From an uncultured Flavobacteriales bacterium (GTDB lineage Bacteria > Bacteroidota > Bacteroidia > Flavobacteriales_D > Sanyastnellaceae), in the NCBI GenBank assembly GCA_938082505.1, contig CALLLH010000014.1:1-64000 (forward strand): 64,000 nucleotides of DNA, written 5' to 3'. A program made the translations under genes and the position numbers. This document shows, in pieces, positions 41,324-50,755 of the stretch (positions are counted from its first letter, which is position 1; each line of letters begins with the position of its first letter). The notes under the pieces are model-generated. The model made no database searches, was not told where the DNA came from, and saw only the letters and a list, made by a program, of their open reading frames with translations.

Positions 41324-42861
41324 TTGGCCACGCTCACGGCCCGGGTTTCTCGGATCACAGTCACCTTCACCTGTCCCGGATAGGTCATCTCATTCATGAT
41401 GCGCTGGGAGATGTTGAAACTGATCTGTTCCGCCATCTCGTCGTTGACCTGCTCGCTCTCGACCATGACCCTCAGCTCGCGGCCGGCCTGGATGGCATAG
41501 CTCTGCGTCACACCGGGCTGTTCGAGGGCGATGTTCTCCAGGTCCTTGAGGCGCTGGATGTAGCTCTCAACGACTTCACGGCGGGCACCGGGCCGGGCAC
41601 CGGAAATCGCGTCGCACACCTGCACGATGGGGGAGATGAGGGAAGTCATCTCGATCTCGTCGTGGTGGGCGCCGATCGCGTTGAGCACATCAGGGCGCTC
41701 GCCGGCTTTCTCGGCGAGCTTCATGCCGAGAATGGCGTGCGGCAATTCGCTTTCTTCATCGCTCACCTTGCCGATGTCGTGCAGCAGTCCGGCGCGCTTG
41801 GCCGCCTTGGTGTCCAGGCCGAGCTCGGCCGCCATCGTGGCGCAGAGGTTGGCCACCTCACGGCTGTGCTGGAGCAGGTTCTGTCCGTAGCTCGATCGGT
41901 ATTTCATGCGGCCCACCATGCGGATCAACGCATTGGCCATGTTCGGAATGCCGAGGTCGATGACCGTACGCTTGCCCGTTTGCAGGATCTCCTCGTCGAT
42001 CTTCTTCGTCGTCTTGGCGACGACCTCCTCGATGCGGGCGGGGTGGATGCGGCCGTCCGATACAAGCTGGTGCAGGCTGAGCCGGGCGATCTCACGGCGC
42101 ACCGGGTCAAAGCAGCTGATGATGATGGCTTCCGGGGTATCGTCCACGATGAATTCCACGCCGGTGGCGGCTTCAAGCGCGCGGATGTTCCGTCCTTCAC
42201 GACCGATGATGCGGCCTTTGATGTCATCACTGCCGATGTTGAAGACGGAAACGCTGTTTTCGATGGCGTGCTCCGTGGCCACCCGTTGGATGGTCTGGAT
42301 CACCACCTTCTTGGCGTCCTGGTTGGCTTTGGCCCGGGCATCGTCGAGGATGTCCTGAACCTGTTGGGCGGCCATGGCCCTGGCGTCGCCCAGGATCTGC
42401 TCCTTGAGCTCCTCCACGGCTGCGTCCACCGACATGCCGGCAGCCTCGGAAAGCAGTTTGGCCGCCTGGGCCTGCGTCTTTTCGAGTTCCTTGCCTTTGG
42501 CTTCGTTCGATTTTAGGCGGGACTGCAGGGTCTCCTCATCGCGCTTCAACCGTTTGCGTCCTTCCTGAAGTTGCTGCTCTTCGCGCCTCAGGTTGCGCTC
42601 CTGGTTTTTGAGCTTGTCCTCCAGGGCCTGCACCTTGGCATTGCGGGATTTGATCTCACTTCCGTGTTCCTCTTTGAGCTTGAGGAATTTCTCCTTGGCC
42701 TGGAGAATTTTCTTCTCCTTGATGTGCTCGCCTTTCTGCTCGGCCTCCTTGATGATCTGTTCGGCCTTGCCTTGCAAGACTCGGGTGAGGAGGGCATAGG
42801 CGATGCCTCCTCCGACGATGAGGCCAGCCATTGCACCAATGACGTAGGGTATGGGGTCCAT
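41320..42861 (-). CDS. rny: Ribonuclease Y
   Basis: 513 residues from ATG 42861. An N-terminal membrane anchor ([20 protein letters not shown]), a long coiled coil (~30-190; [20 protein letters not shown]), a KH domain ([20 protein letters not shown]) and an HD phosphohydrolase domain ([24 protein letters not shown]) are all in the family order. It is a membrane-attached endoribonuclease that starts mRNA decay. It sits 4 nt after zapA and overlaps the flippase gene by 4 nt. Confidence 0.95.
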   Translation of the reverse strand: MDPIPYVIGAMAGLIVGGGIAYALLTRVLQGKAEQIIKEAEQKGEHIKEKKILQAKEKFLKLKEEHGSEIKSRNAKVQALEDKLKNQERNLRREEQQLQEGRKRLKRDEETLQSRLKSNEAKGKELEKTQAQAAKLLSEAAGMSVDAAVEELKEQILGDARAMAAQQVQDILDDARAKANQDAKKVVIQTIQRVATEHAIENSVSVFNIGSDDIKGRIIGREGRNIRALEAATGVEFIVDDTPEAIIISCFDPVRREIARLSLHQLVSDGRIHPARIEEVVAKTTKKIDEEILQTGKRTVIDLGIPNMANALIRMVGRMKYRSSYGQNLLQHSREVANLCATMAAELGLDTKAAKRAGLLHDIGKVSDEESELPHAILGMKLAEKAGERPDVLNAIGAHHDEIEMTSLISPIVQVCDAISGARPGARREVVESYIQRLKDLENIALEQPGVTQSYAIQAGRELRVMVESEQVNDEMAEQISFNISQRIMNEMTYPGQVKVTVIRETRAVSVAK

Positions 42862-42865
42862 GGGG

Positions 42866-43195
42866 TCAGGGGGGTGTTCCCTGCCCTTCCTCCGGAGCGA
42901 TGCCGGCCTGCGCCAGCAGGGACCGGACTTCTTCCAGTCCATCGAACACCTCAGCGGGTACGCCTGGCATTGCGCTGGGCGAATCCTGGCTTGCGCCGGC
43001 TGTGTCGCTCAACAGCTGCAGGGCCGCCATGGCAAGCAGGTCCTGTCGGTCCGAGACGCCATAGTCGCGTTGGAATCGCTGCACGAGCTCATCGATCTTC
43101 CCAGCCGCATCACGAACGCTTCCGGCCTCACCGTCCGCTACGGTAAGCGGATAAGTGCGGCCTGCAATGGTGACTTGGATGGACGATTCGTTCAT
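42866..43195 (-). CDS. zapA: Cell division protein ZapA
   Basis: 109 residues. The N-terminal beta-strand motif [20 protein letters not shown] and the helix [36 protein letters not shown] (in pieces) are characteristic of ZapA, which bundles FtsZ filaments at the division ring. The C-terminal 35 residues are low-complexity. It overlaps the coiled-coil gene upstream by 4 nt, matching the zapB-like/zapA pairing, and lies 4 nt from rny. Confidence 0.85.
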   Translation of the reverse strand: MNESSIQVTIAGRTYPLTVADGEAGSVRDAAGKIDELVQRFQRDYGVSDRQDLLAMAALQLLSDTAGASQDSPSAMPGVPAEVFDGLEEVRSLLAQAGIAPEEGQGTPP

Positions 43196-43533
43196 GCGGT
43201 AAGGATCTCGGCGTTGGCCATTTCCCGGGTTCGGGGCATCAGAGCGATGCAGGCATCGATCTCTTCTACCAGAGCACGGATGCGCTCACCAACGGCAGGA
43301 TTGGAGGAGGGGGCAGTGGGGGTGATGGGAGGAGGTGTGGCGGTCGCGAAGGCATCCACCTGCTCCTCCTTGCACGATGCGAGTTGGAGTTCAAGTGATT
43401 GCACGCGGTCCGCCAAGCGGGCATTCTCTTCGGACAGCCGATTGCGCTCTGCAATCAATCCTGCCGTTCTCTTCTTGATGTCTTCGAGCACATCCCCCAG
43501 AAGGGCGATGTCAGGATGCCGATTCTCTTCCAC
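43192..43533 (-). CDS. Coiled-coil protein, ZapB-like
   Basis: 113 residues if GTG at 43533 is the start; the open frame extends further, to 43659, but that region overlaps the divergent M23 gene and its promoter. The visible protein is a strong coiled coil (LGDVLEDIKKRTAGLIAERN; LADRVQSLELQLASCKEEQ) followed by a Pro/Thr linker and a short helical end. Position directly upstream of zapA and the composition suggest a ZapB-type divisome partner. A TAAATTTG box (43546-43539) ends 5 nt before GTG. An overlap of 4 nt ties it to zapA. Confidence 0.65.
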   Translation of the reverse strand: MEENRHPDIALLGDVLEDIKKRTAGLIAERNRLSEENARLADRVQSLELQLASCKEEQVDAFATATPPPITPTAPSSNPAVGERIRALVEEIDACIALMPRTREMANAEILTA

Positions 43534-43538
43534 GAAAC

Positions 43539-43546
43539 CAAATTTA
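43539..43546 (-). promoter_or_regulatory. -7 promoter box (TAAATTTG) of the zapA-rny operon
   Basis: Minus-strand TAAATTTG, an exact TAnnTTTG match, ends 5 nt before the GTG at 43533. A plus-strand TAATTTG (43580-43586) ends 5 nt before the divergent M23 ATG at 43592, so two close-set promoters face away from each other here. Confidence 0.5.
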
Positions 43547-43591
43547 ACCGTTGGAATCCTCGGGACGACACGGCGGAGGTAATTTGCGAAC

Positions 43592-45268
43592 ATGAGGCAG
43601 GGAATGAATCCGCATCGGGTCATGGAAGCAGTGTGGATGGTGGTTTGGATGACCACCATTGGAGGCGTTCAGGGTCAGGACACCTTGCACGCTCCCTTGA
43701 CCATTCCCCTCCAGTTCAGCGGCAATTTCGGAGAGATCCGCACCGGCCATTTCCATACCGGAATGGACATCCGAACGGAAGGGCGCGAGGGCGTCCCCGT
43801 CCTAGCCGCCCAGGACGGAGCCATTGCGCGGATCAAGGTGTCGGACCGCGGTTATGGATTGGCCCTCTATCTCGACGGCGGCGGCCTGACCACCGTTTAC
43901 GGCCACCTCTCGGCCTTCCACCCGGCCATTGAATCCTGGCTCATGGACCACCAATACGCTTCGGAACAATGGGCGTACGATGGCCGTCCGGACACCACTT
44001 TCTGGTTCGCTGCCGGGGATACGATCGGCTGGAGCGGCAATTCCGGGGGCAGTTTCGGGCCCCATCTGCATTTCGAAGTGCGCGAAGCGCGCACCCAATT
44101 TCCCATCAATCCCCTGCAATGGAAGTTCATCGGGCAATCGATGTCGGAAGACCTCGTGCCCCCGGAATTCAGGGGTGTCTGGATTGTGCCGGTCGAGGGT
44201 GCTGCGGTGGAGGGGCAGGCTGACCGCTTCCGATGGACCCCGGCCTATGGCGTTGGAGTCAGGGTTGCGGGTGCCTTTACGGTCGGGGTTGAGGCATTTG
44301 ATCGACTGGATGGCGAACCCTTCACCCATGGCCCTTTCGGCATGGACGTCCGGTGGGGAGACAGCCTCGTCTACCGCCATCGGATGGACACCCTCAGTTT
44401 TTCCACCAATGGTGATGTGTCCGCCCACATCGACCTGCCCGCATGGCAGGACCGCAAGGCAAGGGTTCACCGGGTCCAGCGTCTGCCGGGCAATCGGTTG
44501 GACATCTATCAGGGCATGGAGGCCTTGGAGCCTTGGACTGTCAACCCCGGGGATTCTGTCTTGTTGGAGGTGGGTTTGTTGGACTTGGCGGGCAATGAGA
44601 CCCACACCGAAATGTGGCTTTTCGGCGACTCCCTCGTTTCCGCTGCGGTGGCGGGACTTTCTCCCACACCGCTTGATTTCCGAAAGGAGCATCACCTCAA
44701 GGTGGGCCGCATGGCGGTGGAGATTCCGGCTCGAGCCCTCTATGGCCATGCGGTCGTGAACATCGAGGAAGGGCAGGAGGACGGTCGCTTCCAAGTCTGG
44801 TCCGAGGCCCGGGTCACACGGTCGGACTACACCCTGACCATGCCCGTGCCGGAGGTGTTCATCGGCTCCGGAGATCCGCTGGTGTTGTGCGCGGTGGATT
44901 CGAACGGCGGTGTGGAGGAGACCTGGGTGGCGGATGAGCGCAATGGACAATTGCGCATCAAGTTGAGCCGCTTCGGGCATTTCGAGATCCGACCTGATTC
45001 AGTGTCTCCGAGATTGGATACGCCTGAACTGCAGGATGGCATGCTCACCCTGAAGGTGGAGGACGAACTGTCCGGCATCGCCCGATGGGAGGGCCGCTGT
45101 GGAGACCAGTGGTTGCGCTGGTCCATGGACAAAGGGGTGCTGTCCCACAGGCTGTCTGACGGCATGTTGCAGGGACACGAGCAGGATGAGGTCAAGGTCT
45201 GGGTCATCGACCGATGTGGAAACATCGGCCAGCGGACCTTCACCCTCGCTTCGCTACTCGGGCAATGA
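43592..45268 (+). CDS. M23-family peptidase (LytM-like), exported
   Basis: 558 residues. The first 29 residues (MRQGMNPHRVMEAVWMVVWM onward, to VQGQ) form a signal peptide. The M23 domain follows at ~40-175, with zinc ligands in GHFHTGMDIRTEGREGVPV (His and Asp) and GPHLHFEVREA (HxH). A long C-terminal beta-rich part (~190-555) includes repeated Ig-like strands. It would cleave peptidoglycan cross-links or activate amidases in the periplasm. The start at 43592 follows a TAATTTG box with a 5-nt spacer; ATG at 43604 is an alternative. Convergent with the DUF5916 gene. Confidence 0.9.
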   Translation: MRQGMNPHRVMEAVWMVVWMTTIGGVQGQDTLHAPLTIPLQFSGNFGEIRTGHFHTGMDIRTEGREGVPVLAAQDGAIARIKVSDRGYGLALYLDGGGLTTVYGHLSAFHPAIESWLMDHQYASEQWAYDGRPDTTFWFAAGDTIGWSGNSGGSFGPHLHFEVREARTQFPINPLQWKFIGQSMSEDLVPPEFRGVWIVPVEGAAVEGQADRFRWTPAYGVGVRVAGAFTVGVEAFDRLDGEPFTHGPFGMDVRWGDSLVYRHRMDTLSFSTNGDVSAHIDLPAWQDRKARVHRVQRLPGNRLDIYQGMEALEPWTVNPGDSVLLEVGLLDLAGNETHTEMWLFGDSLVSAAVAGLSPTPLDFRKEHHLKVGRMAVEIPARALYGHAVVNIEEGQEDGRFQVWSEARVTRSDYTLTMPVPEVFIGSGDPLVLCAVDSNGGVEETWVADERNGQLRIKLSRFGHFEIRPDSVSPRLDTPELQDGMLTLKVEDELSGIARWEGRCGDQWLRWSMDKGVLSHRLSDGMLQGHEQDEVKVWVIDRCGNIGQRTFTLASLLGQ

Positions 45269-45271
45269 GGC

Positions 45272-47656
45272 TCAGCGTCGACCGGTCAGGTCCGCATAGT
45301 CCAGGAAGTAGATGGCCTTGAAGGAGAAGCTGTTCCTGTGGGGGACGCGCAGCACGTCCTCGAGGTTGTCTGCATAGGTGTCAGGCAGCATGTCCCCCTG
45401 GCTTTCGAGCAGGTTCTTCCACACCACAGACAACTCGCTGCCCGGCGCGAAGATCCAGCGGAACACGCAGTCGATGGACCAGGCGTTGTAGCTGATGTCG
45501 TAGGGTGAGGTGCCCTCATCAGAAAGGACGACATCATCCGAGGGGTCGAGGAGGCCGTCCTCCGCCAGGAAGTAGAACCGGTCGTTTTCCACCCGACTCC
45601 AATAGTGGCGGAGACGGAAGGTGATGCCCTTGCGGTTGTCGAGCACATAGGACGCGTTGAGCACGTGGGTGCGGGAGTAGTTGTTCCGTTTGGCCCAAAG
45701 GCTCTGTGTGGTGGGCAGTGCAACGCCATTCGGGAGGCTGTCTAACAGCGCGGACCAGCCGCGCTCATTGAACTTGTCCTGGTGGCTGTATACATGGCTG
45801 ATGCGGAAGTGGTCGTTGGGCCGCCATATGGGTTCGACCCTGAAATTCCGCTCCTTCCAATCCGGATAGAGCTGCCCCCCCGCATTCCATGTGCCGATGT
45901 CAATGGCGAATTCCCTGCGGTAGTCGGTGCTCATGAAGGCGTCCCAGGACCACCATTTGGGAACCTGCCAGAACCGGCCGTCCAATCGGGGGGCGAAATA
46001 ATCCCTGCCGTCATAGGGCATGGTGGAGGCCCCAAGTTTGATGAAGTCGAAACTGGCCAGGAACAGACGCCACTCGATATCATACGTGTGGCTCACGAAC
46101 GCCCTGGGGGTGTGCAGCATCTCCCGTTCACTGTTCAACTCCCAGGACATGCTGTTGAACCCCATGCCCAGCACCTTGAAGGGCCTCGGTATGCGGTACT
46201 CGATGCGGGCGTAATCCACTGCGGCATTGGGCGCAGCAAGGAATCCGATGGCATTCGGGTCGTACTCGGGTGTCTCGGTGTAGTGACCGGCCGTCCATTG
46301 CAGGCGCCCCTTGATGCGGCTGAATTCAAGGCCCCACCCATGTCCTTCGCCGTCCCCATCGAGGTCCGAACGCCGGTTGGCGCCGGCCTGCCCCCGCAGG
46401 GACCAACGTTGCAGAGAGTCTCGCACCTCGAACGCGGTACTCCCGACCCAGTCGTCCTTTCGGTCGCCTTCCCGGATGACCTGTCCGCTCTGTACGGCCA
46501 CGAAGCCATTGTTGGGCAGGTTCTGGTCCACGACCGCCACGGAGAAGTCGGTGAGGGAACCGCTTCCGTCCTGCGAGATGGCATTCAGCAGGCCCAATCC
46601 CGTACCCGACGATGTGCGCCCCGTCACCTTCGAGGCATTGAGCAGCTGTTCACCGTCGCCGACCCGGCGGCTGTAGAAGTTGCCCGTCTTGTTGAACAGC
46701 TCTGTGCCCTCCGTGAAGAACTGGCGATTCTCGTTGAAGCGCACTTCATAAGGACTGAGGTTCAGGACGAGGTTGTCCGCCACGACCTGACCGAAGTCGG
46801 GGACCAGCGTCATGTCCAGGGTGAAGGCCTCGCCCATGCCGACCTTGAGGTCGAGGCCGCCGTTGAGCGCGACGTCGGTCAGGCCTTCGTCGGTGTTGAT
46901 GTAGGCGCTGGCGTAGGGATACAGGCTGAGGCGGGGGGGAGGCGTGATGCCGCGGATGCCGGTGAGCAGTCCGCCCTGGTTCATGAGGCCCTCCTGGTTG
47001 GGATCCATGGCGCGCCAGACATAGTCGGACCGGTAGCGCCGGATGTACCGATAGAAATTCATGCCCCACCGTTGCTCGGCTTCCCCGCTGTCCGCAAACC
47101 GGAACACGGACCAGGGCAACGCGAATTCGGCGGTCCAGCCATCCTCATCGATGCGGCATTCCGACTGCCAGACGGCGTTCCAACTGCCATCCGAACCATC
47201 GGTGCCGAGCAGCTCATCGGATTGCACGCCATCCGGTGTGACCGAGAACCGGACGCCATTCACGCCATCATCGAAGCAGTTGAACCAGATGCCGAATACA
47301 TCGGTGTTGCCACCGCCATCGCGTTGGATCAACTGGTGCAGGATGCTGTCGGGGGCGGTGTCCCACATGCGCGCCGCGATGTAGAGCGCCCGGTCATCAA
47401 AGGCAAACTTGACCTCGGTGCGCTGCCGGGGTTCGGCAAAGGGGTTCGGCTTGAATTCCCGCAATGCCGTTTCCGGCAGGATGTTCTGCCAAGCGGCATC
47501 GCCAAGGTCGCCATCCACCGTGATGGACTGCTCAGCAACACGGATGGCTTCGGCTTCAGGCTTGCGGGGGAGTTCGTTCGGCCATTCCTGCCCAACGGCC
47601 GCAGGCACTGTGCCGAAGCAGCCCAGAGCCAACCAAGTCAGCGCCTTGCAATCCAT
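45272..47656 (-). CDS. DUF5916 outer-membrane protein with CBM9-like domain
   Basis: 794 residues. A signal peptide (ALTWLALGCFGTVPAAVGQ) precedes an N-terminal CBM9-like sugar-binding domain (SITVDGDLGDAAWQNILPET; VKFAFDDRALYIAARMWD). The rest (~250-794) is DUF5916, rich in alternating aromatic beta strands (YRIPRPFKVLGMGFNSMSWEL), which looks like a large beta-barrel. The family occurs in Bacteroidota outer membranes; carbohydrate capture or uptake is inferred from the CBM9 part. The start at 47656 was chosen, with ATG 47674 possible; a TAGTTTTG box (47690-47683) precedes both. It lies downstream of mltG on the same strand. Confidence 0.88.
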   Translation of the reverse strand: MDCKALTWLALGCFGTVPAAVGQEWPNELPRKPEAEAIRVAEQSITVDGDLGDAAWQNILPETALREFKPNPFAEPRQRTEVKFAFDDRALYIAARMWDTAPDSILHQLIQRDGGGNTDVFGIWFNCFDDGVNGVRFSVTPDGVQSDELLGTDGSDGSWNAVWQSECRIDEDGWTAEFALPWSVFRFADSGEAEQRWGMNFYRYIRRYRSDYVWRAMDPNQEGLMNQGGLLTGIRGITPPPRLSLYPYASAYINTDEGLTDVALNGGLDLKVGMGEAFTLDMTLVPDFGQVVADNLVLNLSPYEVRFNENRQFFTEGTELFNKTGNFYSRRVGDGEQLLNASKVTGRTSSGTGLGLLNAISQDGSGSLTDFSVAVVDQNLPNNGFVAVQSGQVIREGDRKDDWVGSTAFEVRDSLQRWSLRGQAGANRRSDLDGDGEGHGWGLEFSRIKGRLQWTAGHYTETPEYDPNAIGFLAAPNAAVDYARIEYRIPRPFKVLGMGFNSMSWELNSEREMLHTPRAFVSHTYDIEWRLFLASFDFIKLGASTMPYDGRDYFAPRLDGRFWQVPKWWSWDAFMSTDYRREFAIDIGTWNAGGQLYPDWKERNFRVEPIWRPNDHFRISHVYSHQDKFNERGWSALLDSLPNGVALPTTQSLWAKRNNYSRTHVLNASYVLDNRKGITFRLRHYWSRVENDRFYFLAEDGLLDPSDDVVLSDEGTSPYDISYNAWSIDCVFRWIFAPGSELSVVWKNLLESQGDMLPDTYADNLEDVLRVPHRNSFSFKAIYFLDYADLTGRR

Positions 47657-47720
47657 TGCGATTCCCCCGAACATTCCGGGTGCAAAACTACGGCGGCAGA
47701 TGGGGGTTGCACGACGAAGG

Positions 47721-48758
47721 TCATTTATAGACCCCTTGCGCATCGAGGGCCTTTCGGTACCTCCGCGCATTCCGCTCGTGTTCCCTGTTGGTGGTGGCAA
47801 AAGCGTGGTAGCCACTGAAATCCTCCTTTGCGCACATGAACAGGTAGTCGTGTTCCGCGGCGTTGAGCACGGCTTCGAGGTAGTTCGGCTCGGGATAATT
47901 GATGGGCCCCGGTGGCAGCCCCGGGTACATGTAGGTGTTGTAGGGGCTGTCCGTTTCGCGGTGTACGTTCAGCACCCTGCGGATGGAGAAGTCCCCCAGG
48001 GCATAGATCAGGGTGGGGTCGGCCTGCAGCCGCATCCCCTTGCGCAGACGGTTCAGGTAGAGTCCGGCCACGATGGGCGCTTCGTCCATGCGCGAGGTTT
48101 CGGACTTGACGATGGAGGCCAGGATGCCCACCTGTTCGGGGTCGAGCCCGAGGGCTTCCGCTTTGGCTCGCCGCTCCAGGGACCACCACTTCTTCCATTC
48201 CAACGCCATGCGGTCCACGAACTCCCGCGCCGAAAGGTCATACCAGACTTCGTAGGTGTTGGGTATGAACCGCGTCCTGAACCCTTCGACATCGGTCCCG
48301 TTCCGGGCAGCGGTCAAGGGGTCCCGCATGACAGCCAGCAGTTCCTCCTCCGCAAAGGTCATCCGGTCGCAGACAGCTTCCGCCACATCTTCCGGCAACC
48401 GGGCGGAATTGAACCTGACCCGGATCGCTTCGCGGGCGCCCGACCTGAGCAGCCGGGCGAGGCCGCGGTTGTCCAGCCCGCCAGGCACGAGGTACCGTCC
48501 GGGACGAAGTCCGGTGGGGTGGTCCCATCCCCGCCATCCCAGGTAGCGCCGGAAACTTCCCGGACTGCGGAGACGGCCCTGCTCAGTCAATTGCTGGATG
48601 GCGCTGTCCACGGGTGTGCCCACCTTCAGGACGAAGCGCCCCTCGGCTTCAAGGGTGTTGGGTCGGAAAGCGGTGCCCCAACCCCAAAACGCGCCACACA
48701 GCAGGGGCATGGCGATCACGGCCAGCCAGCGCAAGGATGTTCGGCGCTTCCGGTTCAT
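47721..48758 (-). CDS. mltG: Endolytic murein transglycosylase MltG
   Basis: 345 residues. An N-terminal membrane anchor (LRWLAVIAMPLLCGAFWG) is followed by a LysM-like part and the YceG domain: GLRPGRYLVPGGLDNRGLARLLRSG, then ILASIVKSETSRMDEAPIVAGLYLNRLRKGMRLQADPTL in pieces, where the Glu of the SET motif is the conserved catalytic acid. PYNTYMYPGLPPGPINYPE closes the fold. MltG cleaves nascent glycan strands and sets their length. It overlaps the GNAT gene stop by 4 nt. Confidence 0.95.
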   Translation of the reverse strand: MNRKRRTSLRWLAVIAMPLLCGAFWGWGTAFRPNTLEAEGRFVLKVGTPVDSAIQQLTEQGRLRSPGSFRRYLGWRGWDHPTGLRPGRYLVPGGLDNRGLARLLRSGAREAIRVRFNSARLPEDVAEAVCDRMTFAEEELLAVMRDPLTAARNGTDVEGFRTRFIPNTYEVWYDLSAREFVDRMALEWKKWWSLERRAKAEALGLDPEQVGILASIVKSETSRMDEAPIVAGLYLNRLRKGMRLQADPTLIYALGDFSIRRVLNVHRETDSPYNTYMYPGLPPGPINYPEPNYLEAVLNAAEHDYLFMCAKEDFSGYHAFATTNREHERNARRYRKALDAQGVYK

Positions 48759-49294
48759 GCTTCTTCCGATTCAAAGACGCGCTGGAAAAGGGCGACGTCC
48801 CGCCATCCATGCTGGGTTCGGGTCCAATCCGCATAACGTCCGATCGCATTGAATCCCCCTGAGGTGAAGAGGTGGACACTGGCTTCGTGATCGGCGTGAA
48901 CCTCGGCGTGCAGGCTGTGCAGGAGCAACACCTCGTGCGCATGCCGCACCGCGATGGAGAGGGCGCGGCCCGCGGTGCCCTTGCCGCGGTGGGCAGGGTC
49001 GACGAGAAGGCCGATGCCACTCCGCTGGTGCAGCGCTGAGAAATCATACAGGTCCACTGCTCCGACGGGCTTGGAGCGTTCCTCGATGATCCACCGCAGC
49101 TGTCCAGCGGTATAGATGTCTTGATGGCCGTGGCACAGGGCTTCGAGCGCCGCTTTCGAATAAGGGGCCGTGGTTCCGCTGACTTCCCAATGTTCGGGGG
49201 CGTTTTCCCAGCGCATCAGCCAGTCGACATCGGATGGTTCGAGTGTGCGCAAGCGGGTCGGACCATTGCGGAGCAGATCGTGGGGCAGTGCCAT
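48755..49294 (-). CDS. GNAT-family N-acetyltransferase
   Basis: 179 residues from ATG 49294. The RimJ/RimL-like GNAT pattern includes LRTLEPSDVDWLMRWEN, the acetyl-CoA loop GIGLLVDPAHRGKGTAGRAL, and the C-terminal HADHEASVHLFTSGGFNAIG. The substrate could be a protein N-terminus, a ribosomal protein or a small amine. A TATTTTCA box (49308-49301) ends 6 nt upstream of the start. It overlaps mltG by 4 nt and is divergent from the export lipoprotein at 49368. Confidence 0.85.
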   Translation of the reverse strand: MALPHDLLRNGPTRLRTLEPSDVDWLMRWENAPEHWEVSGTTAPYSKAALEALCHGHQDIYTAGQLRWIIEERSKPVGAVDLYDFSALHQRSGIGLLVDPAHRGKGTAGRALSIAVRHAHEVLLLHSLHAEVHADHEASVHLFTSGGFNAIGRYADWTRTQHGWRDVALFQRVFESEEA

Positions 49295-49355
49295 GAATGG
49301 TGAAAATACTTGGACAATCCGAATCGTCCCCATGCACAGCGCCGCATGTGCGGTG

Positions 49356-49363
49356 TATTTTCG
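49356..49363 (+). promoter_or_regulatory. -7-like box (TATTTTCG) before the start at 49368
   Basis: TATTTTCG, identical to the box at 555-562, ends 4 nt before ATG 49368. It supports this start over the upstream in-frame codons. Confidence 0.5.
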
Positions 49364-49367
49364 CCCC

Positions 49368-50186
49368 ATGCGTCTTTCCGGGCTTTCAGTGCGTTTGATT
49401 CTGGTCGCCATGGTTGCGGCCCTTGCGGGGGGTTGTACCATCAATCGGAACATCATGTTCCGCACCCCCACCGACTTTGCTTTCGATCCGTTCAACCCGA
49501 TCGAGGATGTGAATTACCGCATTGCGCCCAACGACCTGATCAGTTTCCAGCTGTTCTCCAACAAAGGAGAGCGGCTGCTGTCCATGACGGCGGGCGCCAC
49601 AGGCGGTGGCGCGAACGGTGCGGGCGGCGGCATGAACCAGCAATTCATGAACCAGAACCAGGGGGGGGGATTCGCATACGAGGTGAGGCCGGATGGCACC
49701 GTTGATCTGCCGGAACTGGGCAGGGTCAAGATGGTGGGGCTGAACATTGATGAGGCCGAGACCTTTCTCGAGGAGGCGTACAGCGAGAACTATGTGGACC
49801 CCTTGGCGCTCATCGAGGTGACCAACCAGCGGGTGTTGGTCTTTCCCGGGGAGGCCGGTGTGGCCTCCGTGGTGCCCCTGGTCAACCCGAACACCAGTTT
49901 GCTGGAGGTGCTGGCACTGAGTGGAGGCATCCGTGCGCGGGGCGACGCGCGGAATGTCAAACTCATCCGCAGGGGAGACAATGGCAGGACCATCCATCAA
50001 TTGGACCTTTCCACCATCGAGGGGCTCAAATTGGCGAACACCACGGTGCAGGCAGGGGACATCGTCTATGTCGAGCCACTGCCCCAGTATGCCCGGGAAA
50101 TCTTGGCGGACATCAGCCCGGTGCTGAGTTTGATCACGACCATCAGCAGTTTCATCGCGCTCATCAGCATTGTAGGGGGCAATTGA
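49368..50186 (+). CDS. Polysaccharide export lipoprotein (Wza-like)
   Basis: 272 residues. MRLSGLSVRLILVAMVAALAGGC is a lipoprotein signal with lipobox LAGGC. The polysaccharide export domain (YRIAPNDLISFQLFSNKGE; YEVRPDGTVDLPELGRVKMVGL) and a SLBB-like segment (VFPGEAGVASVVPLVNPNTSLLEVLALSGG, read in pieces) follow, and the C-terminal helix (LITTISSFIALISIVGGN) would cross or insert into the outer membrane. A Gly/Asn/Gln-rich insertion (GANGAGGGMNQQFMNQNQ) is unusual. It likely exports capsule or exopolysaccharide. Next comes rmlC. Confidence 0.92.
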   Translation: MRLSGLSVRLILVAMVAALAGGCTINRNIMFRTPTDFAFDPFNPIEDVNYRIAPNDLISFQLFSNKGERLLSMTAGATGGGANGAGGGMNQQFMNQNQGGGFAYEVRPDGTVDLPELGRVKMVGLNIDEAETFLEEAYSENYVDPLALIEVTNQRVLVFPGEAGVASVVPLVNPNTSLLEVLALSGGIRARGDARNVKLIRRGDNGRTIHQLDLSTIEGLKLANTTVQAGDIVYVEPLPQYAREILADISPVLSLITTISSFIALISIVGGN

Positions 50187-50194
50187 AGGTGGAA

Positions 50195-50755
50195 ATGGGA
50201 CACCCCCTGGAAATACGGACGGGCACCATCGAGGGGCCGATGATGGTGCGCCCCCGTCAGTTCGGGGATGACCGCGGACATTTTGCCGAGACGTGGCGCC
50301 AAGCGCATTTCGAGGCGGCCATCGGGCGGGCCGTGGATTTCGTTCAGGACAATGAATCCGTTTCGGGCCAGGGCGTGCTCAGGGGACTTCACTTCCAAGT
50401 TCCGGATCGGCCGCAGGGAAAACTGGTCCGTGTGGTGCGCGGTGCGGCCCTTGATGTGGCCGTGGACCTCCGCCGCAGTTCGAAGACCTATGGCCACTAC
50501 CAGTCGGCCATGCTGACGGAAGAGAACCGCTGGCAGTTCTGGATTCCGGAAGGGTTTGCCCATGGTTTTCTGACCCTTGAGCCCGATACCGTGTTCTGCT
50601 ACAAATGCACCGAGGTCTACAGCCCGGAACATGAGCGGGCCTTGCGCTGGAATGACCCGGATTTGAAGATCGACTGGGGTACGTCGGCACCGCTCCTCTC
50701 GGAAAAGGATGCTGCTGCTCCGGCTTTTGCCGGTTTTGACTCTCCTTTCGGATGA
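50195..50755 (+). CDS. rmlC: dTDP-4-dehydrorhamnose 3,5-epimerase
   Basis: 186 residues from ATG 50195; a TTG at 50183 overlapping the previous stop is also possible. RmlC signatures are RGHFAETWRQAHF, FVQDNESVSGQGVLRGLHFQ with the catalytic His in the LHFQ stretch, and RGAALDVAVDLRRSS. FWIPEGFAHGFLTLEPDTVFCYKCTEVYSPEHERAL completes the cupin. It makes dTDP-L-rhamnose precursor for surface glycans, consistent with the adjacent export gene. No other rml genes are in the window. Confidence 0.95.
   Translation: MGHPLEIRTGTIEGPMMVRPRQFGDDRGHFAETWRQAHFEAAIGRAVDFVQDNESVSGQGVLRGLHFQVPDRPQGKLVRVVRGAALDVAVDLRRSSKTYGHYQSAMLTEENRWQFWIPEGFAHGFLTLEPDTVFCYKCTEVYSPEHERALRWNDPDLKIDWGTSAPLLSEKDAAAPAFAGFDSPFG

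Noticed and set aside
45782-47818. 678-codon plus-strand frame opposite DUF5916
   Set aside because: Mirror of the real gene; no signal peptide or known motif.
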